A stretch of DNA of 64,000 nt from Yersinia bercovieri ATCC 43970 (GCF_013282745.1 NZ_CP054044.1:620001-684000), one strand, 5' to 3'; shown: positions 9,081 through 18,448, counted from the first letter of the stretch. Numbers and translations: made by a program. Notes: generated by a model from the letters alone, not told the origin.

Positions 9081-10084
9081 ACTGGAGCCTTTTTTATTAA
9101 AAGATAAATAAATAGCGCGCCACCAATAAACTCAATCACCACCGACAGTGTTCCCGACATGTTCAGTAGACGTTCGAGGATCAATTGGCCACCGACCAAG
9201 GTAATGGTCCCCAGCAGAAATACACCCGGTAGCAAATATTGATGCCGGAATGACCCCACAATGGGATAAGCCAGATTAGCAATCAGCAAGCCTAAAAATG
9301 TCAGCGGCCCAACAAGTGCCGTCGAGATAGCCACCAATAACGAGACCAAGAGGAGGATCGCGGTTATTTTTTTCTGATAGGCGACACCCAAATTAATCGC
9401 GGTATTTCTGCCAAGGGCGATAATATCGAGGCAATAGCGCATGCGCCAAACGATAATACCCACCATCACAATTATCCCAGTGGACAGGGCGATAATTTCC
9501 GGGGCAGCTCGCGTAAAAGTAGCGAACAGCCTCCCCTGTAAGATGGCAAATTCCCCCGGCGAGAGCAGGCGCTGCATCAAGTTGGATAAACTGCGGAATA
9601 AGGTGCCGCACACCAATCCCACCAGCAGCACTTTGTGCAGATTGATCCCCACCCCGCTCAGTAACCAGCGGTAAAGAAATACCGAAAACAGCAGCAGCAA
9701 TGCCGATTCACAAAGAAACTTACCGGTGACACCCAACACTTTGAAACCATTGGCATCGATAAAGAATATCAACATTGTCTGAATGAGGATAAATAGCGCC
9801 TCAAGCCCCATCACTGACGGCGTTAAGATTCGATTATTGGTGACAGTTTGGAATAATATGGTGGCGATACCTGCGGCAAATGCCACCAACAGCATAGTGG
9901 CTAAAATAAGACCACGGTGAACCAAAATATACTGAATATTGCCCTTAAGATTAATCGTCATGAAGATGATAATAGCGGCAAGGGCAATTAGGCTCAGTAA
10001 CACTAACCTTTTTGCAGGAATGCTTAGCGCCCGGCTATTTACCTGAAGCTGGCCCTCTTTTGCAGAATACTCACTAGCCTGCAT
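9077..10084 (-). CDS. Iron-siderophore ABC transporter permease (second)
   Basis: FecCD-family inner-membrane permease with about nine or ten hydrophobic segments, of the YclO/CeuC/VctG type. It carries the family's coupling region (ALVGPLTFLGLLIANLAYPIVG) in the C-terminal half. ATG at 10084 is preferred (GGGA upstream); the open frame reaches a TTG at 10102. It overlaps the end of the first permease gene and, by 4 bp, the ATPase gene. Confidence 0.9.
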   Translation of the reverse strand: MQASEYSAKEGQLQVNSRALSIPAKRLVLLSLIALAAIIIFMTINLKGNIQYILVHRGLILATMLLVAFAAGIATILFQTVTNNRILTPSVMGLEALFILIQTMLIFFIDANGFKVLGVTGKFLCESALLLLFSVFLYRWLLSGVGINLHKVLLVGLVCGTLFRSLSNLMQRLLSPGEFAILQGRLFATFTRAAPEIIALSTGIIVMVGIIVWRMRYCLDIIALGRNTAINLGVAYQKKITAILLLVSLLVAISTALVGPLTFLGLLIANLAYPIVGSFRHQYLLPGVFLLGTITLVGGQLILERLLNMSGTLSVVIEFIGGALFIYLLIKKAPV

Positions 10085-11033
10085 GGCGTTTCGTCCCAAC
10101 AATTAATAACAGAAAAACCAGTGCGCCAATGGCCCCTAAAATAACGCTGGCAGGTATTTCAAATGGATAACTGATCAACCGGCCAATAATGTCGCATAAA
10201 ACCACCAGCCCACCGCCGCACAGCGCCACCCAAGGTATGGTTCGGCGTAGATTGTCCCCCATCGCCATGCTGACAATATTGGGTACAATCAAACCGAGGA
10301 AAGGAAGCACACCAATGACCACCACGACCACACCGCTGATGATGGCAATAATGGACATCCCGACCATCATAACGCGTTGATAATTCAAGCCAACATTGAC
10401 CGAGAAGTCCCGGCCCATTCCGGCAACGGTAAAGCGATCCGCGATCAGGCAGGCAATCAACGTCAGAGCGCCCACTATCCACAGCAGCTCATAACGGCCC
10501 TGTAGCACACCAGAGAAATCACCGGATTCCCAGCTACCTAGCGATTGCAGGAGATCGAACTCCATCGCCAAAAAGGTGGTTACTGCACTAAATACCGCCC
10601 CCAGCATAATGCCGGTTAGCGGCACCATGAGCGCCGATTTCATCCTCATTCGTGCCAGTAGCAGCATAAACAGCGCAGTGCCGCCCATCGCAAATACTGT
10701 GGCGACCAGCATTTTGACTATCACTGGCGCTGAGGGGCTGAAAACCATCACCAACAACAAGCCAAGGCTGGCCGACTGGGTGGTTCCCGCAATTGATGGC
10801 TCGACAAAACGATTTTGTGTCAACATCTGCATAATCAGACCGGCAACACTCATCGCACTACCCGCCAGAACCAATGCCAGTGTTCGCGGCACTCGGCTAA
10901 GTAGAAAGATGTCGCGCATATCCGAGTCTGACCAGACATCCGCCAAGGTGACATGTCCGGCACCGATGAACAAACTGCACATCATCAGGCCCAGTAAGCT
11001 AACCAGGCCGGCGATAAAGCCAAGATTTTTCAT
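10074..11033 (-). CDS. Iron-siderophore ABC transporter permease (first)
   Basis: FecCD-family permease, 319 residues, of the YclN/CeuB/VctD type. Visible marks are LSRVPRTLALVLAGSAMSVAGLIMQ near residues 45-70 and GVLPFLGLIVPNIVSM in the C-terminal half, which contacts the ATPase in this family. It lies 9 bp after the binding protein gene. With its sister permease it forms a heterodimer, the usual arrangement for catecholate and petrobactin-type importers. Confidence 0.92.
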   Translation of the reverse strand: MKNLGFIAGLVSLLGLMMCSLFIGAGHVTLADVWSDSDMRDIFLLSRVPRTLALVLAGSAMSVAGLIMQMLTQNRFVEPSIAGTTQSASLGLLLVMVFSPSAPVIVKMLVATVFAMGGTALFMLLLARMRMKSALMVPLTGIMLGAVFSAVTTFLAMEFDLLQSLGSWESGDFSGVLQGRYELLWIVGALTLIACLIADRFTVAGMGRDFSVNVGLNYQRVMMVGMSIIAIISGVVVVVIGVLPFLGLIVPNIVSMAMGDNLRRTIPWVALCGGGLVVLCDIIGRLISYPFEIPASVILGAIGALVFLLLIVGTKRHAG

Positions 11034-11042
11034 TAGTAATGA

Positions 11043-11996
11043 TTACTGAGCTGCTGCTTGTTGATCCAGCACTGAGGCAATTTTATCCATCAGTTGCATA
11101 TAGCTCTGCACACCGCCCGCAATATAGAGTGAGGCCGAATCAAGATAGACAACCTGGTTTTTTTGCCATGCTTTGGTTTTATTAATCAGCGGGTTATCGA
11201 GCACTTGTTGTGCAGATTGCCCTTCAGCCCGACCAATCGCATTGTCGCGATCCAGCACAAATAGCCAGTCAGGGTTGGCATTAAGAATGAATTCCGAGGT
11301 CACCACATTCCCATGACTGCCTGTTTCTGTGAAGACGGCCGCAGGTTTGAATCCCAGCTCATCAAAGACAAAACCAAACCGGGAACCGGGGGTGTAGGCA
11401 GACATTTTCCCGCCGCTGACCATCACCACCATGGCTGAACCTGCGTTAGCCGATTTCTGCTTGATCTCATCTATCTGGGCGGTGAATGTGCCCAGTAGCA
11501 CCTTCGCCTCTTCCTCTTTGCCAAATATTGAGGCCAGTTGTTCAGTGCGCTGAGTCAGACTCTGGGTAAAGTGCTGGGGATCAATATCCAGTGCGATAGT
11601 GGGCGCGATGGCGCTCAGTTTGTCATAGGCATCTTGCGCACGACCACCCGCGATGATCAGGTCAGGTTTTTCCTGGCTCAGTGCTTCATAGTTGGGTTCA
11701 AAAAGTGTGCCGGCGTTCAAATACTCAGGGCTACTGTATTTGGATAAAAATGCGGGCAGATGGGCACTGGTCTGCGGGACACCGGCCACTTTAATGTTCA
11801 GTGCATCGGCGGTATCCAATACGGATGGGTTCAATATGATGACTTTTTGCGGGTTTAGCGGAACCTGGGTGCTCCCTTGAGCATGTTCAATGCTGATTTT
11901 TGCTGATGGTTCTGAAGCCGTAGATGAGTCATCACAACCAGTCATCGCAACAGTGGCTGCCAGTAATGATGAAAATAGAGCCAGACGTAATCGCAT
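11043..11996 (-). CDS. Iron-siderophore ABC transporter substrate-binding lipoprotein
   Basis: Type III periplasmic binding protein (TroA/FatB fold), 317 residues from ATG 11996. The signal peptide MRLRLALFSSLLAATVAMTGC ends in a lipobox, so it is probably a lipoprotein, which is typical of YclQ, CeuE and FatB rather than FepB of E. coli. Family marks are VIILNPSVLDTADAL, EKPDLIIAGGRAQDAYDKL and the C-terminal AGGVQSYMQLMDKI. ATG 11996 is chosen over 12056 because AGGAGA lies just upstream and the signal peptide starts there. First gene of the operon, with a Fur-like box about 46 bp upstream. The ligand is not readable; catechol siderophores are a reasonable guess. Confidence 0.9.
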   Translation of the reverse strand: MRLRLALFSSLLAATVAMTGCDDSSTASEPSAKISIEHAQGSTQVPLNPQKVIILNPSVLDTADALNIKVAGVPQTSAHLPAFLSKYSSPEYLNAGTLFEPNYEALSQEKPDLIIAGGRAQDAYDKLSAIAPTIALDIDPQHFTQSLTQRTEQLASIFGKEEEAKVLLGTFTAQIDEIKQKSANAGSAMVVMVSGGKMSAYTPGSRFGFVFDELGFKPAAVFTETGSHGNVVTSEFILNANPDWLFVLDRDNAIGRAEGQSAQQVLDNPLINKTKAWQKNQVVYLDSASLYIAGGVQSYMQLMDKIASVLDQQAAAQ

Positions 11997-12041
11997 TTTC
12001 TCTCCTGAAAAGTGGGAATGTAAAGATCCTTGAGTGCTAAC

Positions 12042-12058
12042 GCTAATGATTTGCATTA
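12042..12058 (-). promoter_or_regulatory. Candidate Fur box upstream of the siderophore operon
   Basis: On the minus strand TAATGCAAATCATTAGC matches the inner 17 bases of the Fur consensus GATAATGATAATCATTATC at 14 positions. It lies 46 bp before the binding-protein start, a normal place for iron repression. Confidence 0.6.
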
Positions 12059-12201
12059 CTAATGTCGAGATAATACCTATCTCTGCCTGTGATGAACAGG
12101 TTAAAAAGCCACTTTAATCCGGCCACCACAGCTATCCCGTGCAAATCCCGCTCAGTTACATGACAGTTTTGTGAACAATCTCTAAAGATTTAATAATTAG
12201 A

Positions 12202-12229
12202 TTGACCTATCTACGCGGGTAGATACACT
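12202..12229 (+). promoter_or_regulatory. Promoter with internal palindromic operator before the MHS transporter gene
   Basis: TTGACC at 12202-12207 and TACACT at 12224-12229 with a 16-bp spacer make a plausible sigma-70 promoter. The spacer is filled by a perfect inverted repeat, TATCTAC-GCGG-GTAGATA (12208-12225), the position of a repressor operator. The LacI-family gene downstream is one candidate regulator, but LacI operators usually have a central CG; GntR- or TetR-type binding is equally possible. Confidence 0.55.
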
Positions 12230-12245
12230 AAAAAGGAAGGTAAAG

Positions 12246-12332
12246 ATTAATGTTTGTTAATGTTTCTCATCCTGCATCTTTTAGCCCGCTTATCTCAGTG
12301 GCTGGGTGCAAGGCGAATAAGCAAACATTAAT
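12246..12332 (+). promoter_or_regulatory. Leader inverted repeat ahead of the MHS transporter gene
   Basis: Within the presumed leader, ATTAATGTTTG (12246-12256) is exactly complementary to CAAACATTAAT (12322-12332), an 11-bp perfect stem with a 65-nt loop. The downstream arm lies 40 nt before the start codon. It could be a leader structure or a second regulator site. Confidence 0.35.
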
Positions 12333-12371
12333 GCGTGAACATGATGCTTCAACACCAGGGGAACCTTTTTA

Positions 12372-13775
12372 ATGACTTCACTAAATAGCTCGGCGGCAGA
12401 CAATGCTCCATCAGAGAGCATGGCTGCGGAAGAGCGTCTGGCTACGCCCGAAGGTCGCAAAGACTTTTGGCGCGCAACCTTTTCATGCTGGCTCGGCACC
12501 GCCATGGAGTATGCGGATTTCGCACTCTATGGTTTAGCTGCTGGCATAATATTTGGTGATGTCTTCTTCCCTGAAGCAACACCGGCGATTGCCTTGTTAT
12601 CTAGCTTTGCCACCTACTCTGTCGGCTTCATTGCTCGCCCCATTGGCGCACTGTTGTTCGGCAGACTCGGTGACCGCAAGGGCCGAAAAGTGGTGATGAT
12701 TACCACTATTACCTTGATGGGGGCATCCACCACTCTCATTGGTTTAATCCCCAGTTATGCCTCTATTGGCCTATGGGCCCCGGCCTCCCTGGCTTTTTTA
12801 CGCTTTATGCAAGGATTAGGGGCTGGCGCTGAACTCTCCGGCGGTGCAGTGATGTTGGGGGAGTATGCCCCAGCCAAAAGACGCGGTCTGGTCTCCTCAA
12901 TTATTGCATTAGGCTCTAACAGCGGCACGTTACTGGCAGCGCTAGTTTGGTTGTTAGTGTTGCAGATGGACAAACAGAGTTTGCTTGATTGGGGCTGGCG
13001 TATTCCGTTCCTCTCCAGCATTTTAATCGCCGGTGCCGCGCTGTTTATTCGCCGCCATATGCGTGAAAGCCCAGTATTTGAACGCCAAAAACTGGTGCTG
13101 GAGCAGCAGCGCCAACAAGCACTGGCACTGGGTCGTGAGCACATTGCAGAAGTGGATAACCGCAGCTTCTGGCAGCGCAGTAAATCCTTCTGGATCATGG
13201 TGGGCTTGCGTATCGGCGAGAACGGCCCCTCTTATCTGGCCCAGGGCTTTATGATTGGTTATGTCGCCAAAGTGCTGATGGTTGATAAGTCGGTGCCGAC
13301 CATGGCGGTGTTTATCGCCTCCTGCCTCGGCTTCCTGATCATCCCATTGGCGGGCTATCTGTCGGATCGTTTTGGTCGCCGTATCACCTACCGCTGGTTC
13401 TGCCTGTTATTGATTATCTATGCGTTCCCGGCCTTTATGCTGTTGGAAACCCGCGAGCCAATTATTGTAATGGCAACTATCATTGTGGGTATGGGCCTGG
13501 CATCACTGGGTATCTTCGGCGTGCAAGCGGCGTGGGGCGTTGAGTTGTTTGGCGTGACTAACCGCTACACCAAGATGGCGGTGGCTAAAGAGCTAGGTTC
13601 CATTTTGTCCGGCGGCACTGCCCCACTGATGGCCGCAGCCATGTTGACCTTCACCGGCCACTGGTGGCCAATCGCCCTGTACTTTGCTGTTATGGCAGGA
13701 ATCGGCTTTGTCACCACCTTCTTTGCCCCTGAGACGCGCGGACGTGACCTCAATCTGCCAGAAGATGCAATTTAA
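12372..13775 (+). CDS. MFS transporter, metabolite:H+ symporter (MHS) family
   Basis: Inner-membrane proton symporter, 467 residues, twelve hydrophobic segments. MHS marks are WLGTAMEYADFALYGLAAG near residue 40, the loop 2-3 motif GRLGDRKGRKVV, and FMQGLGAGAELSGGAVMLGEYAP. It resembles the ShiA/YdfJ/ProP branch, but the substrate cannot be read. AGGGGA lies about 9 nt before the ATG. Downstream on the same strand are a LacI-type regulator and a nucleoside hydrolase, so nucleoside or related carbon-source uptake is a contextual guess. Confidence 0.85.
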   Translation: MTSLNSSAADNAPSESMAAEERLATPEGRKDFWRATFSCWLGTAMEYADFALYGLAAGIIFGDVFFPEATPAIALLSSFATYSVGFIARPIGALLFGRLGDRKGRKVVMITTITLMGASTTLIGLIPSYASIGLWAPASLAFLRFMQGLGAGAELSGGAVMLGEYAPAKRRGLVSSIIALGSNSGTLLAALVWLLVLQMDKQSLLDWGWRIPFLSSILIAGAALFIRRHMRESPVFERQKLVLEQQRQQALALGREHIAEVDNRSFWQRSKSFWIMVGLRIGENGPSYLAQGFMIGYVAKVLMVDKSVPTMAVFIASCLGFLIIPLAGYLSDRFGRRITYRWFCLLLIIYAFPAFMLLETREPIIVMATIIVGMGLASLGIFGVQAAWGVELFGVTNRYTKMAVAKELGSILSGGTAPLMAAAMLTFTGHWWPIALYFAVMAGIGFVTTFFAPETRGRDLNLPEDAI

Positions 13776-13792
13776 TGCCGCGACCCATGGAT

Positions 13793-13843
13793 GGGTCGAG
13801 TAACGAATGTAGCCAACACACAGGCAGCTTGAAGTATGCGATT
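13793..13843. repeat. Partial ERIC element
   Basis: The stretch reads like the 3' half of an ERIC: GGGTCGAGTAACGAATGTAG then CAACACACAGGCAGCTTGAA and GTATG. The 5' half and the terminal repeat are not recognisable. It lies between the MHS transporter and lacI-type genes. Confidence 0.6.
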
Positions 13844-13953
13844 TAATACAGAAATTACCTGCCTTTCACGGTAAAGTGAGTTTAGCACCCGCTTTACTGG
13901 GGATAACCCCTTCAGGGATGTTTGGCATCTGTTTGCAGATTAAGTAGGTAACT

Positions 13954-14960
13954 TTGGTCAACCGTATTACACGTTCTGATGTGGCCCGCGAAGCGGGTAC
14001 CTCTGTGGCAGTGGTGAGTTATGTCATTAATAACGGGCCGCGTCCGGTAGCTGAGCTAACCAGGCAACGTGTGCTGGATGCTATCGAAAAAACCGGTTAC
14101 CGCCCCAATGGAATTGCCAGAGCATTGGCGTCCGGCACCACTAAAACCTATGGTCTGGTGGTGCCCAATATCTCCAACCCTTTTATCTCCTCAATGGCCC
14201 ATGCCCTGCAACGTGAAGCCTTTGCCAATGGGCAAGTGTTGCTGCTGGGCGACGCCGGTGACTCTCGTCAGCGTGAATTCGAACTCATTAATAACCTGCT
14301 GCTTCGTCAGGTTGATGGTTTGCTGTATACCAGTGTCGACCACCATCCCTATATCGAATTGATTCAGTCCACCGCCACACCCTTTGTGATGCTCGATAGA
14401 GTCGACCCTGCGCAGCAAGTCTGCGCCATTCGGGTGGATGAACGTGCAGCGGCGTTTCAGGCGACCCAACATCTGATTGAGCATGGCCATCGTGAAATCG
14501 CCATTATTTGCGGGCCGCTGGATATGCTTAATACTCAAGATAGGGTCAATGGTTGGCGCGATGCCTTGCTACAGGCCGGATTGCCCGTGCGCAATGAGTG
14601 GATTTTCGCGACCAGCTATACCCGCCCCGGTGGTTATCAGGCGGCACAGCAGATGCTAAAAGGGCGGTTGCCACAAGCCCTGTTTACCACCAATGAATTA
14701 CAGGCGTTTGGCTGTCTGCGGGCCATGGCCGAACACAATCTGACGGCACCTAAGGATCTGGCGCTTATCTGCTTTAACGGCACATCGAATCTGAATATAA
14801 CGTGCCGTCATTGACCACTGTACGCCAACCGGTGGATGCAATGGCGAAAGCCGCTATCGAAATGCTGAAAAACTGGAGCGGCGCGCCAACTATTCGCGAA
14901 TTCAATTTCTCACTGCAACTCGGTGAGTCCTGCGGCTGCTCCAGAAGTAAAAGAGATTAG
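13954..14960 (+). pseudogene. LacI-family transcriptional regulator, frameshifted near the C-terminus
   Basis: DNA-binding repressor of the LacI/GalR family. The N-terminal helix-turn-helix and hinge are clear (ITRSDVAREAGTSVAVVSYVI, then GYRPNGIARALASG), followed by the periplasmic-binding-protein-like sensor domain (YGLVVPNISNPFISSM). The frame stops at 14814 after FNGTSNLNITCRH. From about 14789 a different frame continues the expected family C-terminus (ESEYNVPSLTTVRQPVDAM ... SLQLGESCGCSRSKRD) to a TAG at 14960. One base is missing near 14788. The start is a TTG with AGG 5 nt upstream. Loss of the last ~55 residues removes part of the C-terminal subdomain, so activity is doubtful unless this is a sequencing error. 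Confidence 0.82.
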
Positions 14961-14986
14961 TTTCCAACATAAAAAAGATAAAAAAT

Positions 14987-15970
14987 ATGCGTTTAATTAT
15001 TGATTGTGACCCAGGAAATGGCGTACCCGGCGCCAATGTCGATGATGGTTTAGCCCTGGCACTGGCCATCGCGGCCCCGGAAATAGCCTTAGAATTAATC
15101 ACCATCGTGGCGGGCAACACCCCAAGCGAGGTGGGGTTCTCTGTTGCCCATGATTTAGTCAACCGTCTGGGATTGAGTGTCCCCATTGTTCGTGGGGCCT
15201 CGCAGGCGCTGGTTGAGCCACCCGAACCATGGCGCGACAAACTGGATAATGGCGCAACCAAAAGTGGATTAACCGCACTTTGGCAGCAAACAGCGCGCCC
15301 ACCCGTTGTGGCACCCAATGCACCACTGGCGGCCCATGCCATAGGTGAATTAATTTGTAATAACCCCGGTGAGATAACCTTGGTGGCTATCGGCCCATTG
15401 ACCAATATCGCCCACGCGATGCAGCTCTATCCGCAGTTGGCCTCATCGGTCGCCGAAATTGCTATCATGGGCGGGGTTTTTAATGTCGATGGTTACCTGA
15501 AAGACACCAATTTTGGTTTCGATCCAGAAGCGGCCCATATGGTACTGACCAGTGGCGCGAATATCACCCTCGCACCTTTGGATGTCACCACCCAGACCCA
15601 ACTGCTGCATCAGGATTTGGATAAAATCGCGCAAATTGAGTCGCCACTCAGCCGCTATCTGGTGGAGACTATCCGTCCGTGGATCAGCTACTCAATGCAG
15701 ACTCGTCAGTTGCCGGGCTGTTGGGTGCATGATGCACTGGTGGTCGCCTGGTTGCTGGATAAAAGCATCGTCACCACCGGCAGCGACTACCTAGATGTGG
15801 CGCTGGAGGGGGCACTGACCCGTGGCATGACCTTGCGTTTCAGCCCAGAGAGTTTGCGTTTGGATGTTGGCATTCCGGCCCCCAAAGGTAAACCGGTCAC
15901 GATACTGCAAGCTGTTGATAATAAAAAACTCTTGGCGACGCTTTATCACGCCCTAAGTTGTTATCATTAG
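14987..15970 (+). CDS. Inosine/uridine-preferring nucleoside hydrolase family protein
   Basis: Hydrolyses the N-glycosidic bond of ribonucleosides to base and ribose, using a bound calcium. 327 residues. The metal-binding N-terminal motif is present but expanded: IDCDPGNGVPGANVDDGLAL, where classic members read D-x-DPG-x-DD, so there is a six-residue insertion around the metal site. TLVAIGPLTNIAHAM and AIMGGVFNVDG are typical, and the C-terminal ligand region is HDALVVAW. It starts 26 bp after the intact end of the lacI-type frame, so it is probably co-transcribed with and controlled by that regulator. Nucleoside specificity is unknown. Confidence 0.87.
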   Translation: MRLIIDCDPGNGVPGANVDDGLALALAIAAPEIALELITIVAGNTPSEVGFSVAHDLVNRLGLSVPIVRGASQALVEPPEPWRDKLDNGATKSGLTALWQQTARPPVVAPNAPLAAHAIGELICNNPGEITLVAIGPLTNIAHAMQLYPQLASSVAEIAIMGGVFNVDGYLKDTNFGFDPEAAHMVLTSGANITLAPLDVTTQTQLLHQDLDKIAQIESPLSRYLVETIRPWISYSMQTRQLPGCWVHDALVVAWLLDKSIVTTGSDYLDVALEGALTRGMTLRFSPESLRLDVGIPAPKGKPVTILQAVDNKKLLATLYHALSCYH

Positions 15971-16110
15971 TCTGGTTGAGCACCTGTTCGGCAGGTATCA
16001 GCTATCATAGCTATCCATCTTGGGGCTTTTCGCTGTCGGGCGGCCCCGCTTAAATAGGATCTGACTTAAATCAGTGTAAGGCTACCGCTTTACCACAACT
16101 GAGATTAACT

Positions 16111-17730
16111 ATGCTGACACTGCTTCACCTGCTCTCTTCCGTCGCCCTGCTAGTTTGGGGAACACACATTGTCCGTACCGGCATCATGCGGGTTTATGGC
16201 GCTGATTTGCGCCGAATTCTAAGTGCCAGTATCCAGAAAAAACCGACCGCGTTTATGGCGGGGATTGGGGTGACGGCACTGGTGCAAAGCAGCAATGCCA
16301 CCGCGCTGCTAGTGATCTCTTTTGTCTCGCAGGGGTTGATCTCATTGTCGCCTGCACTGGTTATCATGTTAGGTGCCGATGTCGGCACCGCGCTGATGGC
16401 ACGGGTGCTGACCTTTGATCTCTCCTGGCTATCGCCGCTGCTGATTTTAATCGGGGTGATTACCTTTCTCGGCCAGCGCAAAAGCCGCATTGGCCAGATG
16501 GGCCGCGTGGGGATTGGCCTTGGGCTGATTATTCTGGCGCTGCAACTGATTGTCACCTCCGCCGGGCCAATTACCCAGGCCACCGCCGTGCAGGCCATTT
16601 TCTCCTCCCTGACCGGCGATACCATTTTGGCGTTATTGATCGGCGCACTGTTCGCCATGATCAGCTACTCCAGTCTGGCCGCCGTATTGCTAACCGCCAC
16701 ACTGGCCGCCACCGGCTTAGTGCCACTGAATATCGCCCTGTGCATTGTGATCGGCTCAAATCTGGGCAGCGGTTTACTGGCACTGATCAGCAGCCGTGGG
16801 CAGAATGCTATCTCCCGACAAGTGGTGTTAGGGAGCTTATTATTTAAAGTGATCGGCTGTATTTTGGTGCTGCCATGGGTCAATACCTTAGCGCAGTGGT
16901 TGCTCGGTCAGAACCTCCCTGCCGCCGAGGTGGTCATCTACTTCCACGTGTTCTATAACCTGCTGCGCTGTTTACTGATGCTGCCATTGGTGGAAGTGAT
17001 GACCCGCATCTGTAGCCGATTAGTTAAAGATGACCCCAATAGCGCGCTGCCCTCAGCCCCGCGCTATCTTGATATTACCGCCATCGACACGCCATCACTG
17101 GCGCTCGCTAATGCGGTGCGGGAAACTCTGCGCATGGGTGATGTATTGGAGCAGATGCTCTTTCGCTTTAAAGAGGTGCTCGAGGGCAACAAGCAGCAAA
17201 AACATGAAGTGGGTTTGCTGGAAGATGAAGTGGACATGCTGTATAGCGCGATTAAGCTCTATCTGGCGCAAATTCAACAAGATGAATTGGGTGAGATTGA
17301 CTCACGCCGCTGGGCAGAAATTATTGATACCGCCGTCAACCTGCAACAGGCTGGCGATATTATTGGCCGCATGACCGCCGATGTCGCCGCCAAATCCCTC
17401 AATGCCCAGAAGCCATTTTCCGCAGAGGGCTTTGAGGAGCTAAATACCCTGCATACTCGACTGGTGGCGAATCTGGATTTGGGCATGTCGGTATTTTTAT
17501 CGCGTGATATCAATAACGCCAAGCGCCTGCGCCGTGCCAAGCACCGTTTCCGCCTGCTGAACCGCCGCTACTCCCACTCTCACGTTGAACGTCTGCATCA
17601 GCAAAACGTCCAGAGCATTGAAACCAGTAGCCTGCATATGGGGCTGCTAGGGGATATGAAGCGCTTAAACTCACTATTTTGCTCGACGGCCTACCATGTG
17701 CTGGAAGTGCAGGAAGAGCCTTTGGATTAA
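16111..17730 (+). CDS. yjbB: Na+/phosphate cotransporter family protein
   Basis: Inner-membrane protein of the YjbB type, 539 residues. The N-terminal half has two Na/Pi-cotransport repeats (GIGVTALVQSSNATALLVIS near residues 50-70, and the QSS-like ISYSSLAAVLL near 185). The C-terminal third is a soluble PhoU-like helical domain (from about residue 340, ANAVRETLRMGDVLEQM). In E. coli YjbB this family has been linked to phosphate export. It stands alone, with no pho genes nearby. Confidence 0.88.
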   Translation: MLTLLHLLSSVALLVWGTHIVRTGIMRVYGADLRRILSASIQKKPTAFMAGIGVTALVQSSNATALLVISFVSQGLISLSPALVIMLGADVGTALMARVLTFDLSWLSPLLILIGVITFLGQRKSRIGQMGRVGIGLGLIILALQLIVTSAGPITQATAVQAIFSSLTGDTILALLIGALFAMISYSSLAAVLLTATLAATGLVPLNIALCIVIGSNLGSGLLALISSRGQNAISRQVVLGSLLFKVIGCILVLPWVNTLAQWLLGQNLPAAEVVIYFHVFYNLLRCLLMLPLVEVMTRICSRLVKDDPNSALPSAPRYLDITAIDTPSLALANAVRETLRMGDVLEQMLFRFKEVLEGNKQQKHEVGLLEDEVDMLYSAIKLYLAQIQQDELGEIDSRRWAEIIDTAVNLQQAGDIIGRMTADVAAKSLNAQKPFSAEGFEELNTLHTRLVANLDLGMSVFLSRDINNAKRLRRAKHRFRLLNRRYSHSHVERLHQQNVQSIETSSLHMGLLGDMKRLNSLFCSTAYHVLEVQEEPLD

Positions 17731-17748
17731 GCGGATGCTGACCATAAA

Positions 17749-17778
17749 AACGGCACATACCAAATGATATGTGCCGTT
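17749..17778 (-). terminator. Terminator between yjbB and cueP (convergent)
   Basis: Perfect 11-bp stem AACGGCACATA / TATGTGCCGTT with an 8-nt loop. Read on the minus strand the stem is followed by TTTTTATG, so it best serves cueP; it may also stop yjbB transcripts. Confidence 0.75.
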
Positions 17779-17827
17779 GATGACTGATCCCCACTGATTT
17801 CAATTTAAGCCTAATATCCGGTGGGAT

Positions 17828-18400
17828 CTATTTTTTCAGCTGTAGTGTGGTCATACAAGTTTGGCTCTCAGCATGGGTAGCAAAAGGTGATACTGCCTTA
17901 AGGCCCTGATAGCTCACCTCAATCGTCCCTTCGCTATTACGCGGCAGCCACACACCAATAAAGCCATTTGGGTAACTGGTTAACTTATCCTGCATGATCA
18001 CTTTCCCGGCGTTATCAGTAATCTTGACATCAAATGTCGTCTCCGCCATTTCACCACGGCAGCCGGATAAACTGTGATTAAAGCAAGGGTGAGTTTGCTT
18101 CACGAAAGGCGCAAATGAGAGATAAAACTTATCGCCCAGCGGGAAAGAGAGTTGCTGTTGTCCATCCGATAATTTTAGTTCGGTGCCGGTGACCGAGGCT
18201 GAATAGGGTAGAGGCCGCGCCTGTTTCGACTGATCAATCGCCTCAATCATCTGCTCAGTGGTTTTTCCGGCTAAACCCTGTTGAGCCAGAAAGTTATTTT
18301 CAGCGCTGGTAGTTGTTTGCGCAGAAACAAAATGGCTGAAAGTCATTGCGGCTAAAGCAATAACCGCCAGTCGGGTAGCGAAAGCGAAGGTTTTATTCAT
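17828..18400 (-). CDS. cueP: CueP, periplasmic copper-binding protein
   Basis: Periplasmic copper-resistance protein; in Salmonella it holds most periplasmic copper and helps supply the Cu/Zn superoxide dismutase. 190 residues from ATG 18400. Signal peptide MNKTFAFATRLAVIALAAMT ending SAQ. The conserved cysteine motifs are all present: HPCFNHSLSGCRGE in the middle and AESQTCMTTLQLK at the C-terminus. ATG 18400 (AGGA 8 nt upstream) is preferred over 18427. A MerR-type copper promoter lies about 50 bp upstream. Confidence 0.92.
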   Translation of the reverse strand: MNKTFAFATRLAVIALAAMTFSHFVSAQTTTSAENNFLAQQGLAGKTTEQMIEAIDQSKQARPLPYSASVTGTELKLSDGQQQLSFPLGDKFYLSFAPFVKQTHPCFNHSLSGCRGEMAETTFDVKITDNAGKVIMQDKLTSYPNGFIGVWLPRNSEGTIEVSYQGLKAVSPFATHAESQTCMTTLQLKK

Positions 18401-18448
18401 TGTGAGGGTCCTGTCGATAAGAGTCATAATCTCAATGTAAGTCGCAAT

